Source: Pseudomonadota bacterium (GTDB taxonomy: Bacteria; Pseudomonadota; Alphaproteobacteria; Rhodobacterales; Rhodobacteraceae). Taken from it: 64,000 nucleotides of DNA. The stretch is from NCBI GenBank assembly GCA_020161655.1, contig JAIUPC010000004.1:1-64000 (forward strand). The letters run 5' to 3'. Positions 26,355 to 35,120 of this stretch are shown piece by piece (within the stretch, counting starts at the first letter, position 1; each line of letters opens with the position of its first letter). The notes beneath the pieces are model-generated. The model searched no databases. It was not told the origin of the DNA and worked only from the letters and a program-made list of their open reading frames with translations. The translations under genes and the position numbers were made by a program.

Positions 26355-27707
26355 TCAGAGGGGCGGGCGCTGGACGGAGAAGTCCGTCGCCCGCTCGAAC
26401 GCCGCTCCGGTGGCGCAGAGGATATCTTCCGCCCCGCGCGCAGCCACAAGCTGCATCCCGATCGGCAGGCTGCTTTGAAAGCCGCAGGGCAGGACCAGCG
26501 CCGGATGCCCGGTCAGATTGAAGGGAATGGTCCGCATCGGGGTCCAGACCGCGCTTTCGCCGTCGAAGGCCGAGAAAGGCAGGGCAGGGGTCATCGCCGC
26601 GGCCGTCAGGACAAGGTCGAATCCGGCCATGGCCTGCGACATCTCTTCCGTCAGCCGGCTTTGGGCGCGCCGGGCGTTCCTGACATCGGCTTCATCGAGC
26701 GCCGCCCCGAAGGCGAGGCTTTGCAGAACCGGGCGGCCGTAGTCGCCCGCATGATCCGCAATGAGGCTGCGGTGAATGTCCAGCGCCTCGGCATGGAGAA
26801 TGACCGAGGCCGCAGCCTCGCAGACCGCATAGTCGGGCAGCGGGATCAGCGTGATCTGCGCCCCGAGCATTGAGAGCTGAGCGGCGGCATCGTCAAGCGC
26901 GCGGAGGACCCCCGGCGTCGTCTCGGGGTCGGCGGCGTGCCAGTCGCGGGCGAAGCCGATGCGCAGACCGGAAAGGCCGGTGCCGAGCCTGCCAGCGGCG
27001 GGACGCCAGCCTTCGTCACCGATGGCATCGAGCATGATCGCGGCCTCTTCGACGGTCGCGGCAATGGGGCCGACATGGTCGAGCGTGGGTGACAGGGGAA
27101 AGCTGCCCGTGACGGGAACCCGGCCAAAGCTCGGCTTCAGCCCGACGCAGCCGCAATAGGCGGCAGGGCTGCGGGCGGAGCCGCCCGTATCCGTGCCAAG
27201 GGCGGCGCGCATCATGCCGCCCGCCACAGCCGCGGCTGAGCCCGAGGAAGAGCCGCCAGTGATATGCGCCGGGTTCCAAGGGTTCCGGGCGGGCGGATCG
27301 GGCAGGTCGTTGTCCGGCCCGACCATGGCGAATTCGTAAGTGGCAAGCTTGCCAAGAATGACGGCACCCGCTGCCCGCAGCCGCGCGACGGCGGCAGCAT
27401 CCGCTGCGGCCACGCGGGCGCGGAACAGGGCCGAGCCGGAGGTTGCCGGCAGGCCCTCAACGTCGATCAGGTCCTTGATGCCGATGGGGATGCCGCAAAG
27501 CGGCTGCGCATCGCCCGCGTCGATCATCGACTGGGCGCGGTCCGCTTCCTCTTGCGCGGAAGTGTTGAGATGGGTCAGCGCCGCAAGCCGGGGATTGCGC
27601 GCCTCGATCCGCGCCAGCGCCGCTTCGGTCAGCGCGCGGCAGGAGATTTCGCCGGTACGGAGCAGGCGGGACGCTTCGGGGATGCTCAGGTCGGCAAGAT
27701 CAGTCAT
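26355..27707 (-). CDS. Amidase-signature-family hydrolase
   Basis: A 450-residue amidase. The Ser-cisSer-Lys triad is visible: GIKDLIDVEG (Lys), HITGGSSSGSAAAVAGG (cis-Ser) and TDTGGSARSPAAYCG (nucleophile Ser). It resembles AtzE/GatA-like amidases. ATG 27707 overlaps the end of a tiny upstream ORF; the longer frame upstream is out of context. It converges on hisD2 with 2 bases between stops. It may hydrolyse an amide side chain of the substrate imported by the nearby transporter, but the substrate is not known. Confidence 0.9.
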   Translation of the reverse strand: MTDLADLSIPEASRLLRTGEISCRALTEAALARIEARNPRLAALTHLNTSAQEEADRAQSMIDAGDAQPLCGIPIGIKDLIDVEGLPATSGSALFRARVAAADAAAVARLRAAGAVILGKLATYEFAMVGPDNDLPDPPARNPWNPAHITGGSSSGSAAAVAGGMMRAALGTDTGGSARSPAAYCGCVGLKPSFGRVPVTGSFPLSPTLDHVGPIAATVEEAAIMLDAIGDEGWRPAAGRLGTGLSGLRIGFARDWHAADPETTPGVLRALDDAAAQLSMLGAQITLIPLPDYAVCEAAASVILHAEALDIHRSLIADHAGDYGRPVLQSLAFGAALDEADVRNARRAQSRLTEEMSQAMAGFDLVLTAAAMTPALPFSAFDGESAVWTPMRTIPFNLTGHPALVLPCGFQSSLPIGMQLVAARGAEDILCATGAAFERATDFSVQRPPL

Positions 27708-27846
27708 CGGCTTTCGCCAACCATTTCGACACCAGCGCCGCGCTTTCGGACAGACCTTGCGCCCCTTCCCAGGCCCGATCAAAGGCTTTCGGGTCAAGCT
27801 TCAGCCCAAGCGCCTCAAGCCGCGCGCGGAACTCGGCCCTCGTCAT
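27700..27846 (-). CDS. Small 48-residue protein between LacI regulator and amidase (AtzG/GatC-like position)
   Basis: A 48-codon ORF beginning MTRAEFRARLEALGLKLDP. Its ATG overlaps the last base of the LacI-type gene (TGATG) and its TGA overlaps the amidase start by 8 bases, so it is tightly embedded in the transcript. Small proteins of 50-70 residues (AtzG, GatC) stabilise amidases from such a position, and the short LGLxLDP segment resembles that class. The arrangement supports a real gene; the function is inference. Confidence 0.55.
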   Translation of the reverse strand: MTRAEFRARLEALGLKLDPKAFDRAWEGAQGLSESAALVSKWLAKADD

Positions 27847-28862
27847 CACGGCTCACCGTGGCGTCGGGTGGAGCCGCGAATCCTCAGGGCGCCCGGAACG
27901 ACGACCTGTTTCGGATCGGCATGGCCGCTGTCGATCGAATCCATCAGGAGGCTGACCGTTTCGGCCACCATGCGATCAGCCTGCTGGCGGTAAGTCGTGA
28001 GGCTGTAGGCCGGCCAGGCGGCAGGGGGCACGTCATCGAACCCGGCCACGGAAACATCCTGCGGGATGCGCAGGCCAAGCTCGAAGCGAAGGACATCCAT
28101 CACCGCGAAAGCCATGTGGTCATTGCCGACAAAGACCGCGTCGGGCCGGCGCGAGGTGGCAAAAAGCGCACGTGCCGCAGCCTGGGCGGCCTGATAGTCG
28201 AAATTCCCGTCGGCGCGGGCGAAAAGCTCCTGCCCTGCCTCGGCAAGCCCGGCGCGGAAACCGGCCTCGCGGTCGCGCTGGGTCGTGGCGCCGGCAAAGC
28301 CCGCGACATAGGCAATGCGGCTGTGACCGAGCGAGCAGAGGTAATCGGCGACGGCCTTGCCGCCGGCATAGTTGTCCGTGGTGACGGAAGACAGCGTCGG
28401 ATCGTCCTGCCCCCGGTTGAACAGCACAACGGGCAGGCCGGTTTCCTGACAGCGTGCGGCAAGGTCCGAGGACAGCGATACCGAGGCAAGCACGATGCCG
28501 TCGACCTGGTAGTCCATCAGCTCCTGCACGATCTTGTCGACATTGGCCGAGGCGACGGGCGCAAGAAAGATCAGGACGTGATAGCCGACCTTCTGCAGGT
28601 CGACCGAAAGCCGCTCCACCAGTTCGGGATAGAAGTAGTTTTCGAGATAGGCGACGACGAGGCCGATCATCCGGCTCTTGCCGGATTTCAGCGACCGCGC
28701 CAGCACGTTGGGCCGGTAGCCAAGCTGTTCGGCGGCGGCAAGCACCTTGTCGGCGGTCTTGCGCGAGACGGACGAACCCGGCGTGAAGACGCGGCTGACC
28801 GCAGACTGGCTGACCCCCGCCAGCGCCGCGACCGCCATCGAGGTTACCTTTTCATTTGCCAC
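27846..28862 (-). CDS. LacI-family transcriptional repressor
   Basis: A 338-residue regulator. The N-terminal HTH is VTSMAVAALAGVSQSAVSRVF followed in the next helices by SRKTADKVLAAAEQLGY, the standard LacI hinge layout RPNVLARSLKSGKS, then a periplasmic-binding-protein-like sugar-sensing domain (IGLVVAYLENYFYPEL, FDDVPPAAWPAYSLTT). GTG 28862 is chosen because it sits 5 residues before the HTH; another GTG at 28919 is possible. It is encoded inside the block that contains four matching palindromes and is therefore their likely reader. It sits between the transporter ATPase and amidase genes on the same strand. Confidence 0.9.
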   Translation of the reverse strand: MANEKVTSMAVAALAGVSQSAVSRVFTPGSSVSRKTADKVLAAAEQLGYRPNVLARSLKSGKSRMIGLVVAYLENYFYPELVERLSVDLQKVGYHVLIFLAPVASANVDKIVQELMDYQVDGIVLASVSLSSDLAARCQETGLPVVLFNRGQDDPTLSSVTTDNYAGGKAVADYLCSLGHSRIAYVAGFAGATTQRDREAGFRAGLAEAGQELFARADGNFDYQAAQAAARALFATSRRPDAVFVGNDHMAFAVMDVLRFELGLRIPQDVSVAGFDDVPPAAWPAYSLTTYRQQADRMVAETVSLLMDSIDSGHADPKQVVVPGALRIRGSTRRHGEP

Positions 28863-28935
28863 GTCGATTGCCCCACAGTCCTGTCGTGCCCACGTCTTAG
28901 CCCGAATAGTGCCGGTCACAAAGGCGACAAAAGCG

Positions 28936-29988
28936 TCACGCGGCGATCCGGGCGCCGGTCTTTGCGTCGAAGAGGTGAACCGCCGTCTGTTCTATGCTTG
29001 CACGGATCGTCTCACCGATGGCGATGCGGAACTCTTTCGATGCCTTGAGCGCCACCAGCGCCTCGCCCACACGCACCGAGACGAGCGTTGCGTCGCCGAG
29101 AAGCTCCACCGTATAGGCGGGTGCTACGATGTTGGCGCCACTGTCGCTGACCGTCGCATCCTCGGCCCGGAAGCCGAGCGTGACGGGCCCGCTGACATTG
29201 CGGGGAAGTCCCCCGATCTCGACCCCCGGCGCGCGGAAGATGCCGTCCCTGGCTTCGCCCGACATCAGGTTCATCGCCGGGTTGCCGATGAAGGCGGCGA
29301 CGAAGGTGTTGGCGGGCCGGTCGTAGATTTCGGTCGGCGTGCCGACCTGCTGGACAAGGCCGTGGCTCATCACCACCACGCGGTCGGCAAGGGTCATCGC
29401 CTCGATCTGGTCATGGGTGACGTAGATCGTCGTCGTCTTCAGCGTGTGATGCAGGTTCTTGATCTGCGCCCGTGTCGAGACGCGCAGCTTTGCATCCAGG
29501 TTCGACAGGGGCTCATCCATCAGGAAGGCGTTGGGCTCACGCACGATGGCGCGGGCAAGCGCCACGCGCTGACGCTGGCCGCCGGAAAGGGCTGCGGGCC
29601 GCCGGTCAAGGAAGGGGCCAAGTTCAACCATCTCGGACGCGCGGGTCACGCGTTCATGATGTTCGGCCTTCGGGATGCCGCGCACGCGGAGCGGAAAGCG
29701 GATGTTCTCATAGACCGTGAGGTTGGGGTAAAGCCCGTAGCTCTGGAACACCATGGAGATGTCGCGGTCCTTCGGCTCAAGCCCGTTGATCTTGCGGTCG
29801 CCGATCCAGACCTCGCCTTCGGTGATATCCTCAAGGCCGGCGATCATCCGCATCGTCGTCGTCTTGCCGCAGCCCGAGGGGCCAAGGAGGACAAGGAATT
29901 CGCCATCGGCGATGTCGAGGTTGATGTCGGAGACGGCCGTCACGGCGCCCCATTTCTTGGAGACATTGTTCAGCTGGATACGGGCCAT
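28936..29988 (-). CDS. MalK/UgpC-type ABC ATP-binding protein
   Basis: A 350-residue ATPase of the carbohydrate-importer type. Walker A GPSGCGKTTT, signature LSGGQRQRVALARA, Walker B NAFLMDEPLSNLDA and a C-terminal TOBE-type regulatory domain (VTLGFRAEDATV) are present. It follows the permease gene by 3 bases in the same minus-strand operon and energises uptake by the two permeases. Confidence 0.94.
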   Translation of the reverse strand: MARIQLNNVSKKWGAVTAVSDINLDIADGEFLVLLGPSGCGKTTTMRMIAGLEDITEGEVWIGDRKINGLEPKDRDISMVFQSYGLYPNLTVYENIRFPLRVRGIPKAEHHERVTRASEMVELGPFLDRRPAALSGGQRQRVALARAIVREPNAFLMDEPLSNLDAKLRVSTRAQIKNLHHTLKTTTIYVTHDQIEAMTLADRVVVMSHGLVQQVGTPTEIYDRPANTFVAAFIGNPAMNLMSGEARDGIFRAPGVEIGGLPRNVSGPVTLGFRAEDATVSDSGANIVAPAYTVELLGDATLVSVRVGEALVALKASKEFRIAIGETIRASIEQTAVHLFDAKTGARIAA

Positions 29989-29991
29989 GGC

Positions 29992-30873
29992 TTACCCTTT
30001 CACGGCGCCAGCGGTCAGTCCCGAAACGATCTGACGCTGGAAGAAGAGGACGAGGATGAAGAGCGGGACCGTGGCCGACACGACGGCGGCGACGGCGAAC
30101 ATTACGTTGCCCGATTCCTGGATCGACCCCAGGAAGGACGCGATCTTGGGGATCATCGTCTGGTTGTCCTGGCTGAGGAGCATCGAGGTCACGGCAAAGT
30201 CGTTATAGGCCAGAAGGAAGCTGAAAAGGCCGGTGGTGATGACGCCCGGCCACATCACCGGCATGACGGCAAGGCGGAAGGCCTGAAACCGTGTGCAGCC
30301 GTCGACCAGTGCGCTTTCGTCCAGATCCTTCGGGATCGAGAGGAAGAAGCTGTGGAGCATCCAGAGCGTGAAGGGCTGGTTGATCGCCACAAGAACAATG
30401 ATCGTGGTGGGCAGGATGCCCCAGATGTTCATCTGGAAGAACGGCAGCATGTAGCCCGAGACGAGCGTGATATGCGGCATGGCGCGGAAGACGAGCGCCG
30501 CGATCAGGATCCAGAAGGCGTAGCGCTGCCCCGACCGCGCCAGCGCATAGCCGCCAAGCGTGCCGATGGTCAGCGAGATCACCGTGACCGAGATCGTCAC
30601 GATCAGAGTGTTGATGGCCGAACGCCAGAAGTCATTCTCGATCCAGGCGCCGCGATAGCCGTCCAGCGTGAAGGCGCTGCCGGTTTGCATCTGGGTGCGA
30701 ACGCCTTCGATCGCGTCCCAGAAGCTCGTCCGCGAGAAGAAGTCAGGCTCTACCTTGAAGCTTCCCCATACCGTCCAGGCAAAGGGAAAGACGGCGGCAA
30801 CAAGCCAGAGCGCAAGAAAGACCGTGGTCAGCAGGCGAAGCGAACCCGGCATCCGGTTTGCGGTCGTCGACAT
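29992..30873 (-). CDS. MalG-type ABC permease
   Basis: A 293-residue integral membrane permease with about six spans. The EAA loop is DLDESALVDGCTRFQAFRLAVMP (in part ESALVDGCTRFQAF), which contacts the ATPase. ATG 30873 was chosen as the first start that leaves the N-terminal span intact; the upstream frame overlaps the partner permease. It sits 1 base after the MalF-type gene. Confidence 0.93.
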   Translation of the reverse strand: MSTTANRMPGSLRLLTTVFLALWLVAAVFPFAWTVWGSFKVEPDFFSRTSFWDAIEGVRTQMQTGSAFTLDGYRGAWIENDFWRSAINTLIVTISVTVISLTIGTLGGYALARSGQRYAFWILIAALVFRAMPHITLVSGYMLPFFQMNIWGILPTTIIVLVAINQPFTLWMLHSFFLSIPKDLDESALVDGCTRFQAFRLAVMPVMWPGVITTGLFSFLLAYNDFAVTSMLLSQDNQTMIPKIASFLGSIQESGNVMFAVAAVVSATVPLFILVLFFQRQIVSGLTAGAVKG

Positions 30874-30874
30874 C

Positions 30875-31906
30875 TCACACCGCCTTGCTGTTGAATTCGC
30901 GCCAGGTGCGCACCAGCACCGGCAGAAGAAGCACGATGACACCGATGATGGTGATGACCGAGGTCGCCGAGGCAGAACCGAACTGCTGCGCGTCCTGGCT
31001 CACAAGGTCATTGTAGACGAGCCACGAGAGCGAGGTCGCCGTCGCCTCGGAGGAAAAGCCGACGACCGGCTCGAAGACGCGGAAGTTGTCCATAAGCTGC
31101 ACCAGCGCAACGAAGGTCGCGAGCGGCCCGAGATGCGGCATGATGACGAAGCGCGTCACCTCCCACCGGTTCGCGCCGTCGATCCGGGCGCTTTCCACGG
31201 TGTCCTGCGGAACGGTCTGTAGCCCGGCATAGAAGACGACGAAGGAGAAGGGCGCATTGGTCCAGATGCCGTAGACGAGAAGCACGATCCAGCTCAGCAC
31301 CGCCGAGGTCTTGAGCGACAGCCCCGGATCGCCGGTCAAGGTTTGAAGTCCAGCGCCGAGAATGCCGGCGGGGTGGAACATCCAGGCGAGGATCAGCGAA
31401 CCGACAAGCGGCGTGATGATCATCGGCAGGATCGAGGCGAAGATTGCCGGGCCCCGCGCCATTCGGGGAAGCGTGTTGACCGCCAATGCGATGGCAAAGC
31501 CGAGGGCCATCGCGAAAGGGGTCACGATGAAGGTATAGGTCAGCGTGAAGGCCAGCGCGCGGTAGAAGGGCAGGTTCATCAGCTGTCCGAGCGCCGCCAC
31601 AAAGCCCGGCGCCGTTCGAAAGATTTCCCCGACTTCGCCGATGGCGAGGTGGTTCCGGTTGAGATAGTTCGACAGGCCCGCGAACTGCCCGAGCGGCTTT
31701 TCCGCCCTGAGCTCGGCCATCGCCTCGGTGTCGACCGTTGTCTGATCGGAGCAGCCGAAGGGCGTGCAGTTCTCGACCGCAATGAGAACGGCCTCATGCT
31801 CGACAAACACGGACTGCACGATGACCGAGAAGATCGGCAGCGTGATGAAAAGCACCATCGCGAGGATGGAGGGAAAGATGAAGGCCATGAAGGTGCGATG
31901 GGGCAT
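30875..31906 (-). CDS. MalF-type ABC permease
   Basis: A 343-residue permease, larger than usual because of a periplasmic loop after the first span (about residues 40-95, containing ENCTPFGCSDQ with two Cys that might pair). The EAA loop is ESARIDGANRWEVTRFVIMP (ESARIDGANRWEVTRF). About six spans are visible. ATG 31906 begins MPHRTFMAFIFPS; upstream codons lack similarity. Probably specific for a polyol, sugar or phospho-glycerol-like ligand. Confidence 0.92.
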   Translation of the reverse strand: MPHRTFMAFIFPSILAMVLFITLPIFSVIVQSVFVEHEAVLIAVENCTPFGCSDQTTVDTEAMAELRAEKPLGQFAGLSNYLNRNHLAIGEVGEIFRTAPGFVAALGQLMNLPFYRALAFTLTYTFIVTPFAMALGFAIALAVNTLPRMARGPAIFASILPMIITPLVGSLILAWMFHPAGILGAGLQTLTGDPGLSLKTSAVLSWIVLLVYGIWTNAPFSFVVFYAGLQTVPQDTVESARIDGANRWEVTRFVIMPHLGPLATFVALVQLMDNFRVFEPVVGFSSEATATSLSWLVYNDLVSQDAQQFGSASATSVITIIGVIVLLLPVLVRTWREFNSKAV

Positions 31907-31964
31907 GAATCGTTCCAGTTCAGAGCGGTTCAGGAGGGTCGGCGCAGACCCGTGACAGAGGGGA

Positions 31965-31994
31965 CGGCACCGGGCGATCACCCTCCCGGTGCCG
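31965..31994. terminator. GC-rich hairpin after the binding-protein gene
   Basis: CGGCACCGGG (31965-31974) pairs perfectly with CCCGGTGCCG (31985-31994) around a 10-base loop, 5 bases past the stop of the binding-protein gene and before the MalF-type permease on the same strand. With no T-run it is more likely an mRNA-stabilising or partial-termination element that lets the binding protein be made in excess. Confidence 0.6.
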
Positions 31995-31999
31995 ATGCC

Positions 32000-33244
32000 T
32001 CACTTGATGAAGCCGCCTTCCTTCGCGGCGGCGCCATAGGCTGCCGCAACGTCCTTCAGCGCCTGGTCGGCTTCTTCCTTGCCGGCGATGAAGTCGGCAA
32101 GCTCGGTCGACAGGGCCGTGTGCAGAAGACCCATGTAGGGCTGCATCGGATAAGCCTTGGCGCCGCCTGTCGCGTTGGCGATGACGCCCTCGGCGGTCGG
32201 CCCGGGCTGGAACCCTTTCACCAGCCAGGTCGCCACGGCGGAATGTTCGGCAACGACGGCGGGGCTGATGCCATGGACCATGGCCTGGAATGACACGGCG
32301 GCGTCTTCGTCCGAGATGTTCTTGGCGATGGCGAAACCGTCCCACCAGAGCGCAGCGCCGGGAATGGTGCCGCCGCCGATGGTCGGCGCACCCGCGAAGG
32401 CGGTATTGGCCGCGACATCGGGATTGGCCTTCGCCGGATCGACCGCCGCGCCCGCGAGCGAGCCCCACTGCACCATCATCGCGGTCTGGTTGGCGTCCCA
32501 GACCTTGCTGATCTCATTGGCGTCGAAATTCAGGTAATCGGGGCTCATGTAAGCGGTCATCTCGCGCATGTTGGCAAGAACCAGTCGACCCTGATCGCTG
32601 TCGATGTTGAGTTCGGCAGACCCTTCCTTGAAGAGATCGGCGCCCGTCCCGAGGAAGCGGTTGACGAATTCGGCCGCGAGATCCCAGCCGGGCTTGTCCG
32701 ATGCCGCGAGGGGATGCTCCATCAAGCCCTTTTCCTTGATGACCTTGGCCGCCGCGACCATGTCCTCATAGCTTTTCGGTACTTCGAGCCCGGCCTTCTC
32801 GAGGATGTCCTTGCGGTAGAAAAGGTGCTGTCCGTTGCCGAGGAAGGCGATGGCCATCACCTTGCCGTCGATCTTGATAAGCTGGTTGGGCTGAAGGTCC
32901 TGTCCGTATTTCGCGACCAGATCGTCAAGCGGCCGGATCAGGCCGTCGTTCAGCAGCGGCACGATCGAGTTGTTGGCGACGACAGCGACCGTGTATTCGG
33001 CCGGGTTCGCGGTCAGGGCAGGGCCTTGGATGTTCTTGTGCTCGGTCGTGGCGTTCGACGAAACCTTCACGGTGTCGGACGCGCATTCGGCCGCCGCGGT
33101 GTTCACGATGCGCAGCGCCTCGAAATCGTTCGACAGGATCGCCACATTGCCGGCGCCCTCGACCTTGCATTCAGCCAGGGCAGCCCCGGCACCGATGGCC
33201 AGGGCCAAAAGACTGACAGCATTCGCCTTCCAGAAACGGGTCAT
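32000..33244 (-). CDS. Extracellular sugar-type binding protein of ABC importer
   Basis: A 414-residue MalE/UgpB-like binding protein. A signal peptide is seen (KANAVSLLALAIGAGAALAE, cut likely after ALA). Typical later blocks are FYRKDILEKAGLEVPKSYED and MMVQWGSLAGAA. Start ATG 33244 has AGGAG 6 bases before it; the annotated longer frame adds 14 residues with no signal character. It leads the transporter operon and has LacI-type operator site 3 about 94 bases upstream. Ligand unknown. Confidence 0.92.
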   Translation of the reverse strand: MTRFWKANAVSLLALAIGAGAALAECKVEGAGNVAILSNDFEALRIVNTAAAECASDTVKVSSNATTEHKNIQGPALTANPAEYTVAVVANNSIVPLLNDGLIRPLDDLVAKYGQDLQPNQLIKIDGKVMAIAFLGNGQHLFYRKDILEKAGLEVPKSYEDMVAAAKVIKEKGLMEHPLAASDKPGWDLAAEFVNRFLGTGADLFKEGSAELNIDSDQGRLVLANMREMTAYMSPDYLNFDANEISKVWDANQTAMMVQWGSLAGAAVDPAKANPDVAANTAFAGAPTIGGGTIPGAALWWDGFAIAKNISDEDAAVSFQAMVHGISPAVVAEHSAVATWLVKGFQPGPTAEGVIANATGGAKAYPMQPYMGLLHTALSTELADFIAGKEEADQALKDVAAAYGAAAKEGGFIK

Positions 33245-33334
33245 TTTCACTCTCCTCCGCGAGTTGAAGTCTGGGTCTGCCGGCATCGCTGGGGCATCCT
33301 CCCGCCCCGGTCTGCACTGCCGGGTAGTCTAGTC

Positions 33335-33356
33335 AATTTGCATACGAATGCAAATT
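33335..33356. promoter_or_regulatory. LacI-type operator site 3
   Basis: Arms AATTTGCAT (33335-33343) and ATGCAAATT (33348-33356) are perfect inverted 9-mers around ACGA. The core TTGCATACGAATGCAA differs by one base from the consensus. It precedes the binding-protein operon and is the best-extended palindrome of the four. Confidence 0.8.
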
Positions 33357-33406
33357 CCGATCTGGCCTGGCCCGCCGGGGCGGCTCCGCGCCCGGCAGGA
33401 CCAACA

Positions 33407-34555
33407 TCAGGATTCGATCCCGGCCGCCGGGACGTCCGCCATCTGCGCAAGCTTGACCTGCACCAGGGCCGAGGCCTCGTCGTAGACGCGCCACTCATCG
33501 ACGATCTTGCCGTTCTTGTAGTGGAAATGCGTGATCCCCATGAGGCGCACGTATTTGCCCGTCGGCGCACCCAGATGATTGAGCGTGCCCCAGCCGATGT
33601 GGTGGCCTTCCATGATCCAGCGTACGGCGACCTTTTCGCCGCCTTCTTCGCAGGGCGTGGAGCAGATGTGCTGTGGCGCGAAAACCGCATCGGGGAGCGA
33701 GCCGATGAGGCCAAGCGTCTGGTGGATCACCGAGGCCTGACCATAAAGCTCAAGCATCAGGGGTCCGTGGTACTGGACCGTCGGCGCATAGACCTTGGCA
33801 ATGGTCCCGAGCATCTTGCGGTTGAAAACCTCGTGCAGCCAGCGCAGCGTGTGCCGCTCAAGCTCGGTCGAGGCCAGCGAGGTGTCGGCCTCGGCCTCCG
33901 GCGGATACTGTCCGATCATCAGGCGGTTCTCGCCGATGTCGAGCGAAACCACCCCCTTCTCGAAGCTCGCCTTCGCGATCCGATCGGCATAGGCCTGCAC
34001 GTCAACGCCCAGTTGCTGCAGGATCGCGGTCGTGTCGGCGACCACCCATTCGCGGTAGATCTTGTTCTCGAAGATCATGCAGTCCGCGATGGTGCGCGAG
34101 GTGAACATCCGCCCGGTTGCCGGCCCCAACTGGCCGTTCTGGCTGTGCCGCCCCGTGCCGGTGACGAGGTGCGAGGTATAGAAACCCTCCTTGTCGTTGC
34201 CTTTCCAGACAACCTGGGTGGCCATGCCGCGGCGCTCAGGGAAGGACACGAGCCGCTGGATCGTGTCGCGAACGACCTCCTCACGGGTGTAGAGCGTGCC
34301 GGTCGTTCCGTAGAGCACGCAGTTATGGGTGTAATGGGTGTAGATGAGGCCGATGTCGCGCTCGTCCCAGATCAGGTGGGTGCAACGAACGATGTAGTCG
34401 ACAATATCGGTATAGATGTCGTCGAAACCCTGCAGCGACTGGGTCCGCTTGCCGTCCTTGGGCGCCAGATCGGGATAGTCGTGCCGTTCGACCTGCAACA
34501 CCTTCTCATTGCGTGCGGAAGCTGCATTTGCTGCCGTCTCGCTCTTGTCCGCCAT
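33407..34555 (-). CDS. Protein with two SnoaL/NTF2-like domains
   Basis: A 382-residue protein with two cone-shaped SnoaL-like domains. The first (about residues 40-190) has YTDIVDYIVRCTHLIWDERD and YREWVVADT; the second (about 235-370) has EVFNRKMLGTIAKVYAPTVQYHGP and DEWRVYDEAS. Proteins of this type act as cyclases, isomerases or hydrolases on small hydrophobic substrates. The gene stands alone between operator sites 3 and 4, with site 4 upstream, so it is probably part of the LacI regulon. Catalytic residues cannot be assigned. Confidence 0.75.
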   Translation of the reverse strand: MADKSETAANAASARNEKVLQVERHDYPDLAPKDGKRTQSLQGFDDIYTDIVDYIVRCTHLIWDERDIGLIYTHYTHNCVLYGTTGTLYTREEVVRDTIQRLVSFPERRGMATQVVWKGNDKEGFYTSHLVTGTGRHSQNGQLGPATGRMFTSRTIADCMIFENKIYREWVVADTTAILQQLGVDVQAYADRIAKASFEKGVVSLDIGENRLMIGQYPPEAEADTSLASTELERHTLRWLHEVFNRKMLGTIAKVYAPTVQYHGPLMLELYGQASVIHQTLGLIGSLPDAVFAPQHICSTPCEEGGEKVAVRWIMEGHHIGWGTLNHLGAPTGKYVRLMGITHFHYKNGKIVDEWRVYDEASALVQVKLAQMADVPAAGIES

Positions 34556-35120
34556 TGCCCACTCCTGCTTTGGGTTCCGCCAAGGTCCGACTCATGCCCG
34601 CGACCAGCTTCGGTGCAGGGAACCTGAAGGGTTTCGCATACGTATGCAAGAAAAATCTGTATGGCCGGGCGGAGCGCGAGATTTCGCGCGTTGCCTGCCC
34701 GTTTGCTCAGTTCACAAAGCTCAAGGCGCAGCAGAACAAAAACAACGTCTACTTTCGGACCGACCCGAAGGTCTGCGACATAACCCCCGGTCTGCGCTTC
34801 TGATCCACTGATCCTGGCCCAGGAAGCTTATTGGGTGGATCAGGTCCATGCGTTGCAATCAGGCGACTGCGGTGGCAGTGCAAGTTCTCGTCATTGCGGC
34901 TTCAGGGCGCCGTGCGCGGCCCATTCCTGCCGCTCGATCCGTGGCAGGTCATTCCAGAGAGCGACGCCTCACCACCTGTGAGATCACCTTCAACGGGCCC
35001 ATTCGCCCAAGAAAGGCCGGCCTAACCTTCTTCAGCATACCATCCGCAGGCAGGCTTCTTGCGTTGCGATCTAGGTCCGTTCCTCACAACAGGACCCGTC
35101 AGTGGAAAACTTCGCTGGCA
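34556..35120. other. Gene-poor region between LacI block and ROK/sugar block
   Basis: About 565 bases. Operator site 4 and the SnoaL-gene promoter occupy the left side. In the rest I see no gene with a recognisable domain; short ORFs on the plus strand look random. It marks the border of two separately regulated catabolic units. Confidence 0.55.
34634..34649. promoter_or_regulatory. LacI-type operator site 4
   Basis: TCGCATACGTATGCAA, with a perfect 12-bp palindrome GCATACGTATGC at 34636-34647. It is 79 bases upstream of the SnoaL-like gene. Matches the block consensus in 15 of 16 positions. Confidence 0.78.

Noticed and set aside
28747-30894. 715-codon plus-strand open frame
   Set aside because: Antisense to the LacI, MalK-type and MalG-type genes, whose motifs are complete. 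His/Arg/Asp-rich with no recognisable fold.
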